This document shows, in pieces, positions 55,533-64,000 of a stretch of DNA of 64,000 bases; position 1 is the first letter of the stretch; each line of letters opens with the position of its first letter. The notes beneath the pieces are model-generated. The model did no database searches. It was given only the letters and a program-made list of their open reading frames with translations, and was not told the DNA's origin. Origin of the DNA: Anaerorhabdus sp036636695 (GTDB taxonomy: Bacteria > Bacillota_I > Bacilli_A > Erysipelotrichales > Erysipelotrichaceae); NCBI RefSeq assembly GCF_036636695.1, contig NZ_JAVWNW010000004.1. One strand, given 5' to 3'. The position numbers and the translations under genes were made by a program.

Positions 55533-56502
55533 AACATTGTATTTAGTAATTCCATGCTTTAATGAAGAAGAGGGTCTTCAAAATTCAGTTAATCAATTAA
55601 TTGAAAAATTAAATAGTTTAATCCAAAAAAAACTAGTCTCAGATGAAAGCAAAATTCTATTAGTTGATGATGGAAGTTCTGATAAAACATATGAAATCAT
55701 GAAAACATTAGTAGATGAAAATACACAAGTTTGTGCTCTTAAATTTTCAAGAAATTTCGGACATCAAAATGCAGTATTTGCAGGGATGATGAAAGCAAAA
55801 GACAAAGCAGATATGATTATTTCCCTAGATGCAGATCTTCAGCAGGATATCAACGCAATTGATGATTTTATTGAGAAGTTTTACAATGGTGCTGAAATTG
55901 TTTATGGAATACGAAATGATCGTAAATCAGATGGTTTCTTTAAAAAAACAACCGCAACACTTTACTACAAAGGTCTATCATTCTTAGGGTGTAAAATAAT
56001 ACCAAATCATGCGGATTACCGTTTAATGAGTAAGCGAGTATTAGATGTTCTGAGTAATTATAAAGAAGTAAATTTATTTTTGAGAGGATTAATCCCTTTG
56101 CTGGGATTCAAGTCAGATACTGTTTATTTTGATGTAAAGAAAAGAGATTTTGGAGAATCAAAATATACATTAAAGAAAATGCTCTCTTTAGCAATTGATG
56201 GTGTGACTTCTTTAAGTATAAAGCCAATCCGTTTAATTAGTATTTTAGGTGTATTTATGGTTCTTTTCAGTATTTTTATGATTATCTTTAGTGTTGTTGA
56301 ATGGGCAAATGGAAATACAGTTCCTGGCTATGCAACTTCTGTTATATCAATTTGGTTTGTAGGAGGTTCTATTACGCTATCACTGGGTGTTATTGGTGAG
56401 TATGTGGGTAGAATATATCTTGAAACAAAACAACGTCCACGATACTTGATAGAGGAGTATATAGAAAATAGTGTAATAAAAAAAGAAGACGGTAGCAATT
56501 AA
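55525..56502 (+). CDS. GtrB-like polyprenyl-phosphate glycosyltransferase
   Basis: 325 residues. GT2 synthase with LVIPCFNEEEGL, DDGSSDKT, SRNFGHQNAVFAGM, LDADLQQD (metal site), DYRLMSKRVLD, and KKRDFGESKYTLKKM, followed by two C-terminal helices (about 232-257, 268-293) and the ending EYVGRIYLETKQRPRYLI. It transfers a hexose or GlcNAc to undecaprenyl phosphate on the inner face. Coupled to gtrA. CsbB of Bacillus and staphylococci is of this type and works with YfhO. Confidence 0.93.
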   Translation: MNKTLYLVIPCFNEEEGLQNSVNQLIEKLNSLIQKKLVSDESKILLVDDGSSDKTYEIMKTLVDENTQVCALKFSRNFGHQNAVFAGMMKAKDKADMIISLDADLQQDINAIDDFIEKFYNGAEIVYGIRNDRKSDGFFKKTTATLYYKGLSFLGCKIIPNHADYRLMSKRVLDVLSNYKEVNLFLRGLIPLLGFKSDTVYFDVKKRDFGESKYTLKKMLSLAIDGVTSLSIKPIRLISILGVFMVLFSIFMIIFSVVEWANGNTVPGYATSVISIWFVGGSITLSLGVIGEYVGRIYLETKQRPRYLIEEYIENSVIKKEDGSN

Positions 56503-56519
56503 ATGCTATCGTCTTTTCC
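56484..56519. terminator. Bidirectional intrinsic terminator
   Basis: Stem AAGACGGTAGCA/TGCTATCGTCTT with one G-T pair and a loop of about six bases lies between the stop codons of the converging genes at 55525 (+) and 56506 (-). A runs on the left and T runs on the right make it work both ways, so it serves gtrB and yfhO. Confidence 0.8.
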
Positions 56520-59079
56520 TTTGTAATACATTGAATACAATTAGAATCAATGCAGAAATAACCGTGACTCCAACACCAAAATACAAGAGCGGAATTTGAT
56601 ATTTAAATTCTATATGATAAGTGCCAGGATCTAATTCAAAACCGATGAATCCTAGTTGTACTTTTTCATAATCAATCTTATTGCCATTTACATAGACACT
56701 CCAACCCTCATCATAAGGGACAGAGGTAAAGACATATTTCTTGTTGTTGGATATTGTGATATCTGCTTGAATAGAATCATTGCTAAAGATTACATTTTCA
56801 AATGATTCAGATGTTATCTCTTTAAATCTATTTGAGTAAGATTCATCAATTCGTTCAATATAAAGAGGAATTTCAGTTCCGCTTCCATAAATGTCTTCCG
56901 CTTCAATGACAATTTTATCAATGAATTCATAGACGGGGAAATCGATATAATTAAATTGCCATAAATCATAGGTACTTACAATTTCATCCTTATAATAGGT
57001 TGTAATTTTAGTGTTGGGTAATCCAAAGACTTCTAAATATATATTGACATCTTTAACTGGTTCTTCAAATTCGTAAACACGTATAGTATCCATCGGAAGT
57101 GTAGTTAATAGTTTAATATCGTCATTTAATGTATAGGTAGTATTCGATGAATCTTCCAAGGCGAGATATTCTTGCATAATTCGATCTTGCTCCAAGAAAG
57201 GTAATGTTAATAGAAAATCTTTATTAATTGTTTTGTCATAAGTAAAGCCCAATTCAACAAAGTTTTCATTTTTATAAACAGTATATCCATCAGGGCTTTG
57301 ATAGAATTCAGTGAAACCAAGTGGTATTTCAGTTTCGTAGTTGAAGGTATACCAATATTTGGCAGATAACAAGTTATATATTTTTGTGCGGCCAAATAAT
57401 TGATGCATATTATTAACTGTTTTAAATCTAGACATGAATTCTTCTTGATTTGTGTTATAGACAGATTCATAGAAAGCAAAACCAGGATATGCATTTGCCA
57501 TAGGCTCATTCGCACTAGTGAGTGATTGAATATGTTCTTCGCCATCACGCCATTCAATAACCGTGTTTGAATCATACATCACTCGATAGAAACCATCATC
57601 TAAATTATGAAAATACGCAGGAATATCATTTTTAATTTCATTGGACACAAATCGCTTTGCGCTTATTGGCTCATTGAAGTAATAAAACAACATACCTGTA
57701 TAAAGGATTTCTACACAAAGTAAACCAAGTAAGAATTTTTTGTTCGATTTTTTGATTAAAATAAAAGCATAACCAAGAATAAATATCATCATAACGATTG
57801 ATGAAAGTGCCAATTTGAGAATCATATTCATTGAATTTAATTGCATAAAGTAGGTAATTATGAGAAAACATGGAATTAAAATGATTGGAATCGCAAAGGA
57901 TACAATTAATTGTTTTTTAGTAAATTCATTATCGAATACTTTTTCTATTAATATAGCGATTAAATAGGCATTAAAGAAGTGAAACATATAATACCAACGT
58001 GTATCAATACTGGCTTGAAAAATATAGGAGAATATTTGGAAGAAAACGAAAATCCCTAATAGTGCATAAAAACCGATATATAAATTACGTTGAAACTTAT
58101 TTTTAATGAATACAACTAAAGGAAGTAAACAAGGAGTTATGATTAAGCAATAAAGCGTTGTAATACCAGCCCATCCAAAGAATTTATGATTAGAAGCAGC
58201 GATGAATGTATTTGCATCAAGTTTTTGAAATATAGGAGTAAACATGCTGGTGATAACTTCATATAATTGGAAGCGATCAAGATGATTAAATAAACCAATC
58301 GTATTTGTCGTAAATCGTGGCATACTTAGAATTAAGTATGCACAAGGAACAAGAATAATTGCACTCAATCCAATACCTAAAAATAACCAGCCAATAAACT
58401 TTAAAGCAGTTAAACATATTTCTTTTATCTTCAATGTCGTTTGATTAAGAATCAAATAGCGAAGTAAAGCATACAAACAAATAAAGGGAATGAATTGGTA
58501 CAATAAATAAAATTGTGTAATTCCCATTACTGCAATTGTAATGACTAGCCCATTATATTTTTTACTAGATAAGAAACATTCTGTGAAATATAAAGCAAGA
58601 GGATATAAGAATAAACATTTTAAGAATTGCTCGCATTGTAAATAAAATATTCCATATCCACCAAATCCAATAATCACGGCTCCAATAATTGCTGCAAAAT
58701 TGCTTTTTGTTACTCTAGTTAGCCAACAATGTGTAAAGATGAAACCTAACCATAATTGCAGAATACTGAAAACTAAGAATAAAGTAGGTAACCAATTGGT
58801 AGGGAAGATAAGGGATAATATGAAAAAAGGGCTGGTAAGAAAATAGAATACGTATGATAACGTATTTGCACCAAATCCTAATGACCAGTTAAATTGTCCA
58901 ATTTCACCTAACTTTATTTGATTCATGCCACCTAACCATAGCTTGTAATTTAATTCAAAAGGATCGCCTGGCTGTAAAATTATTCCTTTATTAAATAAAA
59001 TATAAGGTAAAAACATGAATATAAATAGTATTAAGGCAAACAAATAAAGTTTGTAATTCTGCTTAATTGTTTTAATCAT
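56506..59079 (-). CDS. YfhO-family membrane glycosyltransferase
   Basis: 857 residues. YfhO-type protein with about twelve to thirteen helices in the first 480 residues, an extracellular beta-rich domain (about 490-830) and a last helix (about 833-852). GDPFELNYKLWLGGM early, GFGANTLSYVFYFLTSPFF, YDEGWSVYVNGNKIDYEKV in the ectodomain and GTYHIEFKYQ near the end are family marks. YfhO transfers sugars from undecaprenyl phosphate to lipoteichoic acid or other wall polymers. Convergent with gtrA-gtrB, which supply its donor. SD GAGGGAGA on the minus strand. The companion YfhO lies at 61697. Confidence 0.9.
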   Translation of the reverse strand: MIKTIKQNYKLYLFALILFIFMFLPYILFNKGIILQPGDPFELNYKLWLGGMNQIKLGEIGQFNWSLGFGANTLSYVFYFLTSPFFILSLIFPTNWLPTLFLVFSILQLWLGFIFTHCWLTRVTKSNFAAIIGAVIIGFGGYGIFYLQCEQFLKCLFLYPLALYFTECFLSSKKYNGLVITIAVMGITQFYLLYQFIPFICLYALLRYLILNQTTLKIKEICLTALKFIGWLFLGIGLSAIILVPCAYLILSMPRFTTNTIGLFNHLDRFQLYEVITSMFTPIFQKLDANTFIAASNHKFFGWAGITTLYCLIITPCLLPLVVFIKNKFQRNLYIGFYALLGIFVFFQIFSYIFQASIDTRWYYMFHFFNAYLIAILIEKVFDNEFTKKQLIVSFAIPIILIPCFLIITYFMQLNSMNMILKLALSSIVMMIFILGYAFILIKKSNKKFLLGLLCVEILYTGMLFYYFNEPISAKRFVSNEIKNDIPAYFHNLDDGFYRVMYDSNTVIEWRDGEEHIQSLTSANEPMANAYPGFAFYESVYNTNQEEFMSRFKTVNNMHQLFGRTKIYNLLSAKYWYTFNYETEIPLGFTEFYQSPDGYTVYKNENFVELGFTYDKTINKDFLLTLPFLEQDRIMQEYLALEDSSNTTYTLNDDIKLLTTLPMDTIRVYEFEEPVKDVNIYLEVFGLPNTKITTYYKDEIVSTYDLWQFNYIDFPVYEFIDKIVIEAEDIYGSGTEIPLYIERIDESYSNRFKEITSESFENVIFSNDSIQADITISNNKKYVFTSVPYDEGWSVYVNGNKIDYEKVQLGFIGFELDPGTYHIEFKYQIPLLYFGVGVTVISALILIVFNVLQRKRR

Positions 59080-59168
59080 AAATTTCTCCCTCTAAAACTA
59101 TATATATTATAGTATAAATAAAGATGCTTGATAAGTTTTCTTAGTTTAATTACATTCATAAATGTTCA

Positions 59169-59177
59169 TGATATAAT
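59169..59177 (+). promoter_or_regulatory. Extended -10 before DUF6056-like gene
   Basis: TGATATAAT, exact match to TGnTATAAT, as at 35190 and 43819. The start codon at 59190/59193 is only 13-16 bases downstream, so the leader would be under 12 bases. Divergent from the yfhO start at 59079, with the promoter region shared. Confidence 0.45.
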
Positions 59178-59192
59178 AGAACAGGTGATATG

Positions 59193-60701
59193 ATGAATAA
59201 TAAATTAAGAAAAATCAGTGTATTCGGAATATGTATAGCATTTTTTATACTATTTGCAATTATAACTTATCTTACCCCATTAGCGGGAGATGATTGGGGT
59301 TATGCCCTTAATGGACTACAAGGTAATCCATTTGTAACAGCATATAATTTTTACTTTTCTTGGTCTGGACGTTTTTTCAGTGAGTTGTGGGGCTTTATTG
59401 TTGCACCACATAAATGGCTATGGAATGTATTAAATCCAGCTCTATTTACAGGAATTTTATTTTGTATGTACAAAATAATAAAACCTAAAAAAAATCCTGT
59501 TGCAGTCTTATTGATTATCATTTTCTTGATTTTATCAGTTAAAGACTATGTGCGAATGGAAACATATACATGGATAATGGGAACAACATATGTTGTACCT
59601 TTATTCTTATTTCTCTTATATACATATTTATTAAAGTTGATGGTTTTTGATGGGAATAAGAATATTTTTGTTTATATTGGAAGTTGTTTGATTAATATTT
59701 ATATACCATTATGTATGGAGAACATAGCTGTTGGATTGATTTTAGCTAATATTCTTGTTCTTATTTATGTATACTTAACGAATAAAAAAGTTTTAAAGAA
59801 ATTTTCTTTGTTTTTGATATTAAGTATAGTGGGATTTGTTGTGTTACGTATGTCACCAGGGGCTTCATATCGCCTAGCAAATGAGCACCAATCATGGATG
59901 GCTATGAATATATTTGAACAAATTGGTGCAAATTGGAATACGTTCTTGACATATACGTTCTTAGATAATAAATATTTGATTTGTGTATTGAGCTTGGTGC
60001 TCATAGGTTTCACATATGTGAATAGTTATAAATATAAAAAATATCCAAAAGCTTCATTTGTACTTATGGGTATCTTCGCATTAGGTTTTATTCAAAGTAT
60101 TGCGGCAAATATATATTCTAAGATACCTTTGTCTTTTTTACCTTATTTGTTTGATATAACTTTACCAGGTACTGCTATTGTAATTACAATTCTTTATGTT
60201 CTCTATATATTCGCTATCTTTTGGGTTTTAAGCACGATGATGGATGATTATAAGAAATGGACATGCATTTATCTTGTATTGGTAGGGGGAACATGCAATG
60301 TTGCAATGCTTTTATCTCCAATATTTGGACCAAGAAGCAGCATATATACAATATTTTTATTAATTATTGTTACTGGATATTTATATGAAGAAATGATGAA
60401 TAGTGCATCAATTAATAGAATTGTATTAATTGTAGCTGCAGGTTTATGCTTAATATGGTCAAACAATTATATTAGTAAATATCGTTTAGTAAATAGCATA
60501 CAAAAGGAACGATTGGAATTAATACAATATTATCAAGAACATCCAGAGGAAAAAGAAGCATGGTTACCAAGAATGCCAATTATGAGTGTTCACTCTGCCG
60601 ATGTTGAAGATTGGGATACTTATCATCAACAAGTATTTAAAGAATACTATGATTTGAATCCTAAGATGAAAGTAATATTCTACTGGAAAGAAAGTTATTG
60701 A
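59193..60701 (+). CDS. DUF6056-like membrane protein
   Basis: 502 residues, about eleven to twelve helices. TPLAGDDWGYALNG (acidic first-loop motif), FSWSGRFFSELWGFI and METYTWIMGTTYVVPLF match the layout of the protein at 37755. The C-terminal tail is extracytoplasmic, including HPEEKEAWLPRMP. Uncharacterised family, presumably GT-C-like. The ATG at 59193 is better spaced from AGGTG (59183) than the one at 59190. 11 bases separate it from the acyltransferase gene, so they are one operon. Confidence 0.78.
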   Translation: MNNKLRKISVFGICIAFFILFAIITYLTPLAGDDWGYALNGLQGNPFVTAYNFYFSWSGRFFSELWGFIVAPHKWLWNVLNPALFTGILFCMYKIIKPKKNPVAVLLIIIFLILSVKDYVRMETYTWIMGTTYVVPLFLFLLYTYLLKLMVFDGNKNIFVYIGSCLINIYIPLCMENIAVGLILANILVLIYVYLTNKKVLKKFSLFLILSIVGFVVLRMSPGASYRLANEHQSWMAMNIFEQIGANWNTFLTYTFLDNKYLICVLSLVLIGFTYVNSYKYKKYPKASFVLMGIFALGFIQSIAANIYSKIPLSFLPYLFDITLPGTAIVITILYVLYIFAIFWVLSTMMDDYKKWTCIYLVLVGGTCNVAMLLSPIFGPRSSIYTIFLLIIVTGYLYEEMMNSASINRIVLIVAAGLCLIWSNNYISKYRLVNSIQKERLELIQYYQEHPEEKEAWLPRMPIMSVHSADVEDWDTYHQQVFKEYYDLNPKMKVIFYWKESY

Positions 60702-60712
60702 GGAACTAATTC

Positions 60713-61705
60713 ATGAATTATTCAATCATCAGTAAATATCGTTCACAAATAATGGCAATTGCAATCTTGTGGATTGCTGTTCTTCATGCGACAATGTGGT
60801 TTCCAATTGAACCAATCAATTGGATTAAACTCATTGGGCAAGGTGGAGTAGATATATTCCTCTTTGTATCAAGTTTTGGATTATATTATGCGTATCAAAA
60901 AGGTACCAGCACAAAAGATTTTATTATCAAAAGAATAATTCGAATTCTGCCATTTTTTATACCTATCGCATTATTTCGTTGGTATTACATGGATTATTCG
61001 CTTACCAATGGGCTTTTATTAGTAAGTACATTATCTTTCTGGGTGCTTGGTGATCGCAGCATGTGGTATATTTCAGCAATTATACCGCTATATATTTTAA
61101 CACCATTTTATTTACAAAAAATTAAAGGAAATGAATTCAAGGCGACAATAATTACAGTGATTATAACTTTCTTTTTGGGATTCTTTTTCTTCAATACTGA
61201 TTACATAGTGTTTACTTCAAGAATTCCAGTTTTCTTTCTTGGATTTCTTGCAGGAAAATATTCTTATGAGAAAAAAACAATTACAGGGAAAGCACTTTTG
61301 ATTCATTTACTTGTGATGATTCTTGGATTTGCGATTTTAAGAGTAGCATTTCCTTATGGAGAGGCACTTCTTTGGGGATATGGTTTGTATTGGTATCCAT
61401 TCTTATTGATATGCTGGCCATTAAGTATCTTTATCGGTTTATTTTTTGAATTTACCGATAAAATTAAATTTACATTTTTATCTGATACATTTGGGAAAAT
61501 TGGTAAAGTCACGTTAGAGTTTTATTTGTTACATGAATTAATGATTAAGGTATTTAGTAATATTATTACAATAGCTCCACAATATAATCATTATGGTATA
61601 GTTTTGAATGTTTTGATTTTATTTATAACCTATTATATTTCTAAATATTATCATTGGTTTATCACTTGGATAATAAGTTTATTTGAAAAGAAGAAACTAG
61701 CTTAG
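60713..61705 (+). CDS. Family 3 membrane acyltransferase
   Basis: 330 residues, ten helices. Acyltransferase-3 family with ILWIAVLHATMWF (conserved His), GQGGVDIFLFVSSFGLYYA, KRIIRILPFFI (R-x-x-R-I-x-P motif) and LEFYLLHEL. It is shorter than usual members (340-400) but carries all main motifs. Works on surface sugars, donor and acceptor unknown. It has its own SD GAGGAAC. Converges with the yfhO gene at 61697, overlapping it by nine bases. Confidence 0.88.
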   Translation: MNYSIISKYRSQIMAIAILWIAVLHATMWFPIEPINWIKLIGQGGVDIFLFVSSFGLYYAYQKGTSTKDFIIKRIIRILPFFIPIALFRWYYMDYSLTNGLLLVSTLSFWVLGDRSMWYISAIIPLYILTPFYLQKIKGNEFKATIITVIITFFLGFFFFNTDYIVFTSRIPVFFLGFLAGKYSYEKKTITGKALLIHLLVMILGFAILRVAFPYGEALLWGYGLYWYPFLLICWPLSIFIGLFFEFTDKIKFTFLSDTFGKIGKVTLEFYLLHELMIKVFSNIITIAPQYNHYGIVLNVLILFITYYISKYYHWFITWIISLFEKKKLA

Positions 61706-61718
61706 TTTCTTCTTTTTT
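61686..61718. terminator. Bidirectional terminator in converging gene ends
   Basis: Perfect 14-bp stem AAAAGAAGAAACTA/TAGTTTCTTCTTTT with loop GCT. It includes the stop codons of both the acyltransferase (+) and the yfhO gene (-), which overlap by nine bases, so the terminator is coding on both strands. Confidence 0.8.
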
Positions 61719-63985
61719 CTTATGGTTAGAACAATTGCAATACTGGATAGTACAAGCGTAGAAACAATAGATAGGATTGCACCTGTTTTAAATCCATTTG
61801 GCGTAAAGTACATTTCTAGAGACGATTCACCAGCAGGAATATTGAATCCAATAAATCCACCATTAACGACATAAGTTTTTACTTCTTGACCATTAATGAG
61901 AATTTTCCATCCTTTATCATAAGGGAGTGTTAATACCATAAATCCGCCTTGCTCAGAGGATAATGTACTTATTACTTGATTAGCTTCATATGTTAGTTTA
62001 CCAATAGAGCTAGAAGCATTATTAACGAATTGACTAATTTCAGTAACTTCTTCATCAGTTTCAACAAATACAGTTGTTAATAGTTCATCAAGAGATTGAA
62101 GTTCATCATATTTTTTGACAGATGAATAAGAAGTAGCTAATGGACGATAATCGAGATTCTTATAGATTTTTATAGAACCACGATAGTTAGGAACGATAAT
62201 TTGCCAGTTTACCCCAGACGGTAAATCTGCTTCATCGAATACGAATGCATATTTTGTATTCAAGAAATTAATCATTTCTTTGCTTTCAATATTTAATATT
62301 AGCGATGAGCGATATTTTGCAGTAATTGATGGGTCTATCTGAATTAATTTATTTAATACTGGAGAAGTAGTTGACATATATGTAGATAATCCATTAACTC
62401 CATATTCAACTGGGCAATTAGAACTATAATTCCAACATATAGTTTCATTAGGAATATATACACGATAGTATTCATAGTAATTTGATTCTTCTAATTCGTT
62501 TAAATAAGATTTAAGTTCACCTTCATTATCTTGAAGGACATGCATGACGGAATCGTTAAATTCATAGGTACCAATTGACGTTCTATCCATTTTTAAGGCA
62601 TACAACATAGTATTAAATAACCCTAGTTCGATAACAGTAAGTATTAAACATAACTTAACAAATGATTCTTTCTTAACTATGATAAAGCCATAAATAAGTA
62701 TTAAAAGTGAACTAGAAGCAAACAGTAATATCTGTGGTAAATAATTAATCATATTTTTTCCAAGAACAAGTATAGTTAGTGGAACGATGCATAGACAATA
62801 AATAGCAAGAATAAGAGCTATTTTTTTAATTGTTTGTTTATTGAAATTTGTTATTTTTGATAAGACATTACACATGGTTAAGATATTTATAAAAGAGATA
62901 AGCATTGTCCAACGAAATGAAGACTCACTAAATCCATGCATCATTGCATTGCCGTTAGGGAAAATAAGAATAAGTAATAAAATACTATAAAGAATAATAT
63001 TTGCAAATTTTTCTTTTTTATCTTTGTTTGTGAATGAGATAAAGACACATAAAGAAGTTAAACTACCTGCCCACATACAAATTTCACGGGTTACATGCCA
63101 CTTTGTCTCAAAGATATTATTACTGTAAAGGTACATATAATTAGGTGCAAACATGGAGGCTAATTGATGTAGATATGTTTGTATTTCATCAAAGAATAAT
63201 AATCCAGTGAGACCACCAACACGATTATTTCCACTAAGGTAAAGAATAGTAGGTAGAAAATAGAACATAGTTATACCAACTGAAAGAAGATAGAAAATTA
63301 CTAAAATCGAAGCATTTTTAAGTAATCCTTTTAAAGTTCCATGAATTAAGTAATAGCGATAAATAAAATAAATTGGTGAAAAGAAAGAAATTGTATAGAA
63401 GAAATACCAATTTGTAAAAATCAATAAAATTATTGAAAAACAAAATAAAATGAATTTTTTTTCTCTTAAATATGATTCCATACCTAGGAAATATAATGGC
63501 ATGAGACAATAGAATGAAAAAAACATGAGTTGTCCACTAAAGAAAATAGCCCATGAGCTAAATGCAAAACAAATTGATCCTAGCATTCTGATTTTAGGAT
63601 CAAACTTAAATTTGCTGAGAAATGCATACATAGTAAATGAAGCTACAAACATTTTTAGACAAGTTAATAACATTTCTAAATCAAAAAAGTTCATTTCCTT
63701 CAAAAAGTAGCCAAGAATGTTGAAAATATCCATATTTCCATAAAATGACATACCAGCAAAGAAATTAGTACCTAAAAATAGGTTCCATGAATAAAAAGGT
63801 AAAGTTCCATTTTGGAAGAATTGATCATATAAACGGTATATTTCTTTTATAAAGAAATATTGTTGTGGCTTTAAATCAGTACCATAGGTTAATGGTATTT
63901 GGCTTATAAGGTTTGGAAGGAAACAACATAAGCATAATAATAATGTTATTCCAGCCAAGATGAAGTAATTCTTATATTTTTTCAT
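61697..63985 (-). CDS. YfhO-family membrane protein (second copy)
   Basis: 762 residues. YfhO-like with DLKPQQYFFIKEIYRL early, FYSWNLFLGTNFFAGMSFY, a membrane part with about twelve helices (to about 460), an ectodomain with YDKGWKILINGQEVKTYVV and SLEMYFTPNG, and a final helix. It differs from the one at 56506, and is shorter, so it probably has another acceptor or sugar. No gtr partners are adjacent except those at 55107-56502. SD GAGGGAT on the minus strand 5 bases before ATG at 63985; the remaining 15 bases are its leader. Confidence 0.9.
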   Translation of the reverse strand: MKKYKNYFILAGITLLLCLCCFLPNLISQIPLTYGTDLKPQQYFFIKEIYRLYDQFFQNGTLPFYSWNLFLGTNFFAGMSFYGNMDIFNILGYFLKEMNFFDLEMLLTCLKMFVASFTMYAFLSKFKFDPKIRMLGSICFAFSSWAIFFSGQLMFFSFYCLMPLYFLGMESYLREKKFILFCFSIILLIFTNWYFFYTISFFSPIYFIYRYYLIHGTLKGLLKNASILVIFYLLSVGITMFYFLPTILYLSGNNRVGGLTGLLFFDEIQTYLHQLASMFAPNYMYLYSNNIFETKWHVTREICMWAGSLTSLCVFISFTNKDKKEKFANIILYSILLLILIFPNGNAMMHGFSESSFRWTMLISFINILTMCNVLSKITNFNKQTIKKIALILAIYCLCIVPLTILVLGKNMINYLPQILLFASSSLLILIYGFIIVKKESFVKLCLILTVIELGLFNTMLYALKMDRTSIGTYEFNDSVMHVLQDNEGELKSYLNELEESNYYEYYRVYIPNETICWNYSSNCPVEYGVNGLSTYMSTTSPVLNKLIQIDPSITAKYRSSLILNIESKEMINFLNTKYAFVFDEADLPSGVNWQIIVPNYRGSIKIYKNLDYRPLATSYSSVKKYDELQSLDELLTTVFVETDEEVTEISQFVNNASSSIGKLTYEANQVISTLSSEQGGFMVLTLPYDKGWKILINGQEVKTYVVNGGFIGFNIPAGESSLEMYFTPNGFKTGAILSIVSTLVLSSIAIVLTIRKKKKLS

Positions 63986-64000
63986 AGTTATCCCTCATTG

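Noticed and set aside
57207..57575. Minus-strand 122-codon ORF inside the yfhO gene
   Set aside because: Out of frame with the 857-residue YfhO protein on the same strand, no SD, no family likeness; a shadow frame.
1..64000. CRISPR arrays, tRNA, rRNA, phage genes or origin of replication
   Set aside because: No regularly spaced repeats, tRNA-like cloverleaf, rRNA sequence, phage structural gene or DnaA-box cluster was recognised in reading the window. A covariance search could still find a small RNA.

Overview
The window is strongly AT-rich and looks like the chromosome of a low-GC Bacillota (Firmicutes) bacterium. Evidence: Shine-Dalgarno (SD) sequences of the AGGAGG type before almost every gene, extended -10 promoters, remnants of ISL3- and IS30-type transposases, and a gene set (GtrA/GtrB/YfhO, a GacI/GacJ-like pair, many multi-spanning GT-C-like proteins) typical of Gram-positive surface polysaccharide loci. 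An Erysipelotrichia- or Lactobacillales-like host is possible, but this is inferred from flavour, not from a marker gene. No rRNA, tRNA, CRISPR array, phage gene or replication origin was seen.

Almost everything belongs to one very large cell-surface polysaccharide region. (1) 1-8300 is a scarred left flank: the C-terminus of a UDP-galactopyranose mutase, decayed transposase and DUF898 remnants, an intact GT-C-like protein plus polyprenyl-sugar synthase pair (2389-5341), and two frameshifted genes (5356-8278). (2) 8495-19005 holds an inverted GT2, GT4 and GT2 glycosyltransferases, two Wzx-type flippases, and two long gaps of about 1 kb. (3) 19161-23261 is a tight four-gene operon matching the WbpA-B-D-E pathway for UDP-2,3-diacetamido-2,3-dideoxy-glucuronic acid, closed by a terminator. 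(4) A broken IS30-like element lies at about 23587-24714. (5) 25042-48326 is the main assembly cluster: priming glycosyl-1-phosphate transferase, a GT4 gene with one in-frame stop, Wzy-type polymerase, a third flippase, GT2/GT4 enzymes, several large unknown membrane proteins, an aminotransferase/acetyltransferase pair, and RmlC plus a short-chain reductase.

(6) 48579-52755 is a side-chain module resembling streptococcal GacI-GacJ-GacL, followed by a membrane acyltransferase; its mRNA leader looks structured. (7) 52844-55045 encodes a membrane-anchored or secreted family 9 glycoside hydrolase (cellulase-type fold), unusual inside such a locus. (8) 55107-63985 carries GtrA, GtrB, two YfhO proteins, a DUF6056-like protein and a second acyltransferase, with bidirectional terminators between converging genes.

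Together these genes would make activated sugars, prime and build a repeat unit on undecaprenyl phosphate, flip and polymerise it, and decorate it outside the membrane using undecaprenyl-phosphate-linked sugars and acyl groups, with the GH9 enzyme perhaps trimming the polymer. Three flippases but one evident primer and one polymerase, plus several dead genes and IS remnants, suggest a mosaic locus under turnover. Initial dTDP-sugar genes (RmlA, RmlB) are not in the window.
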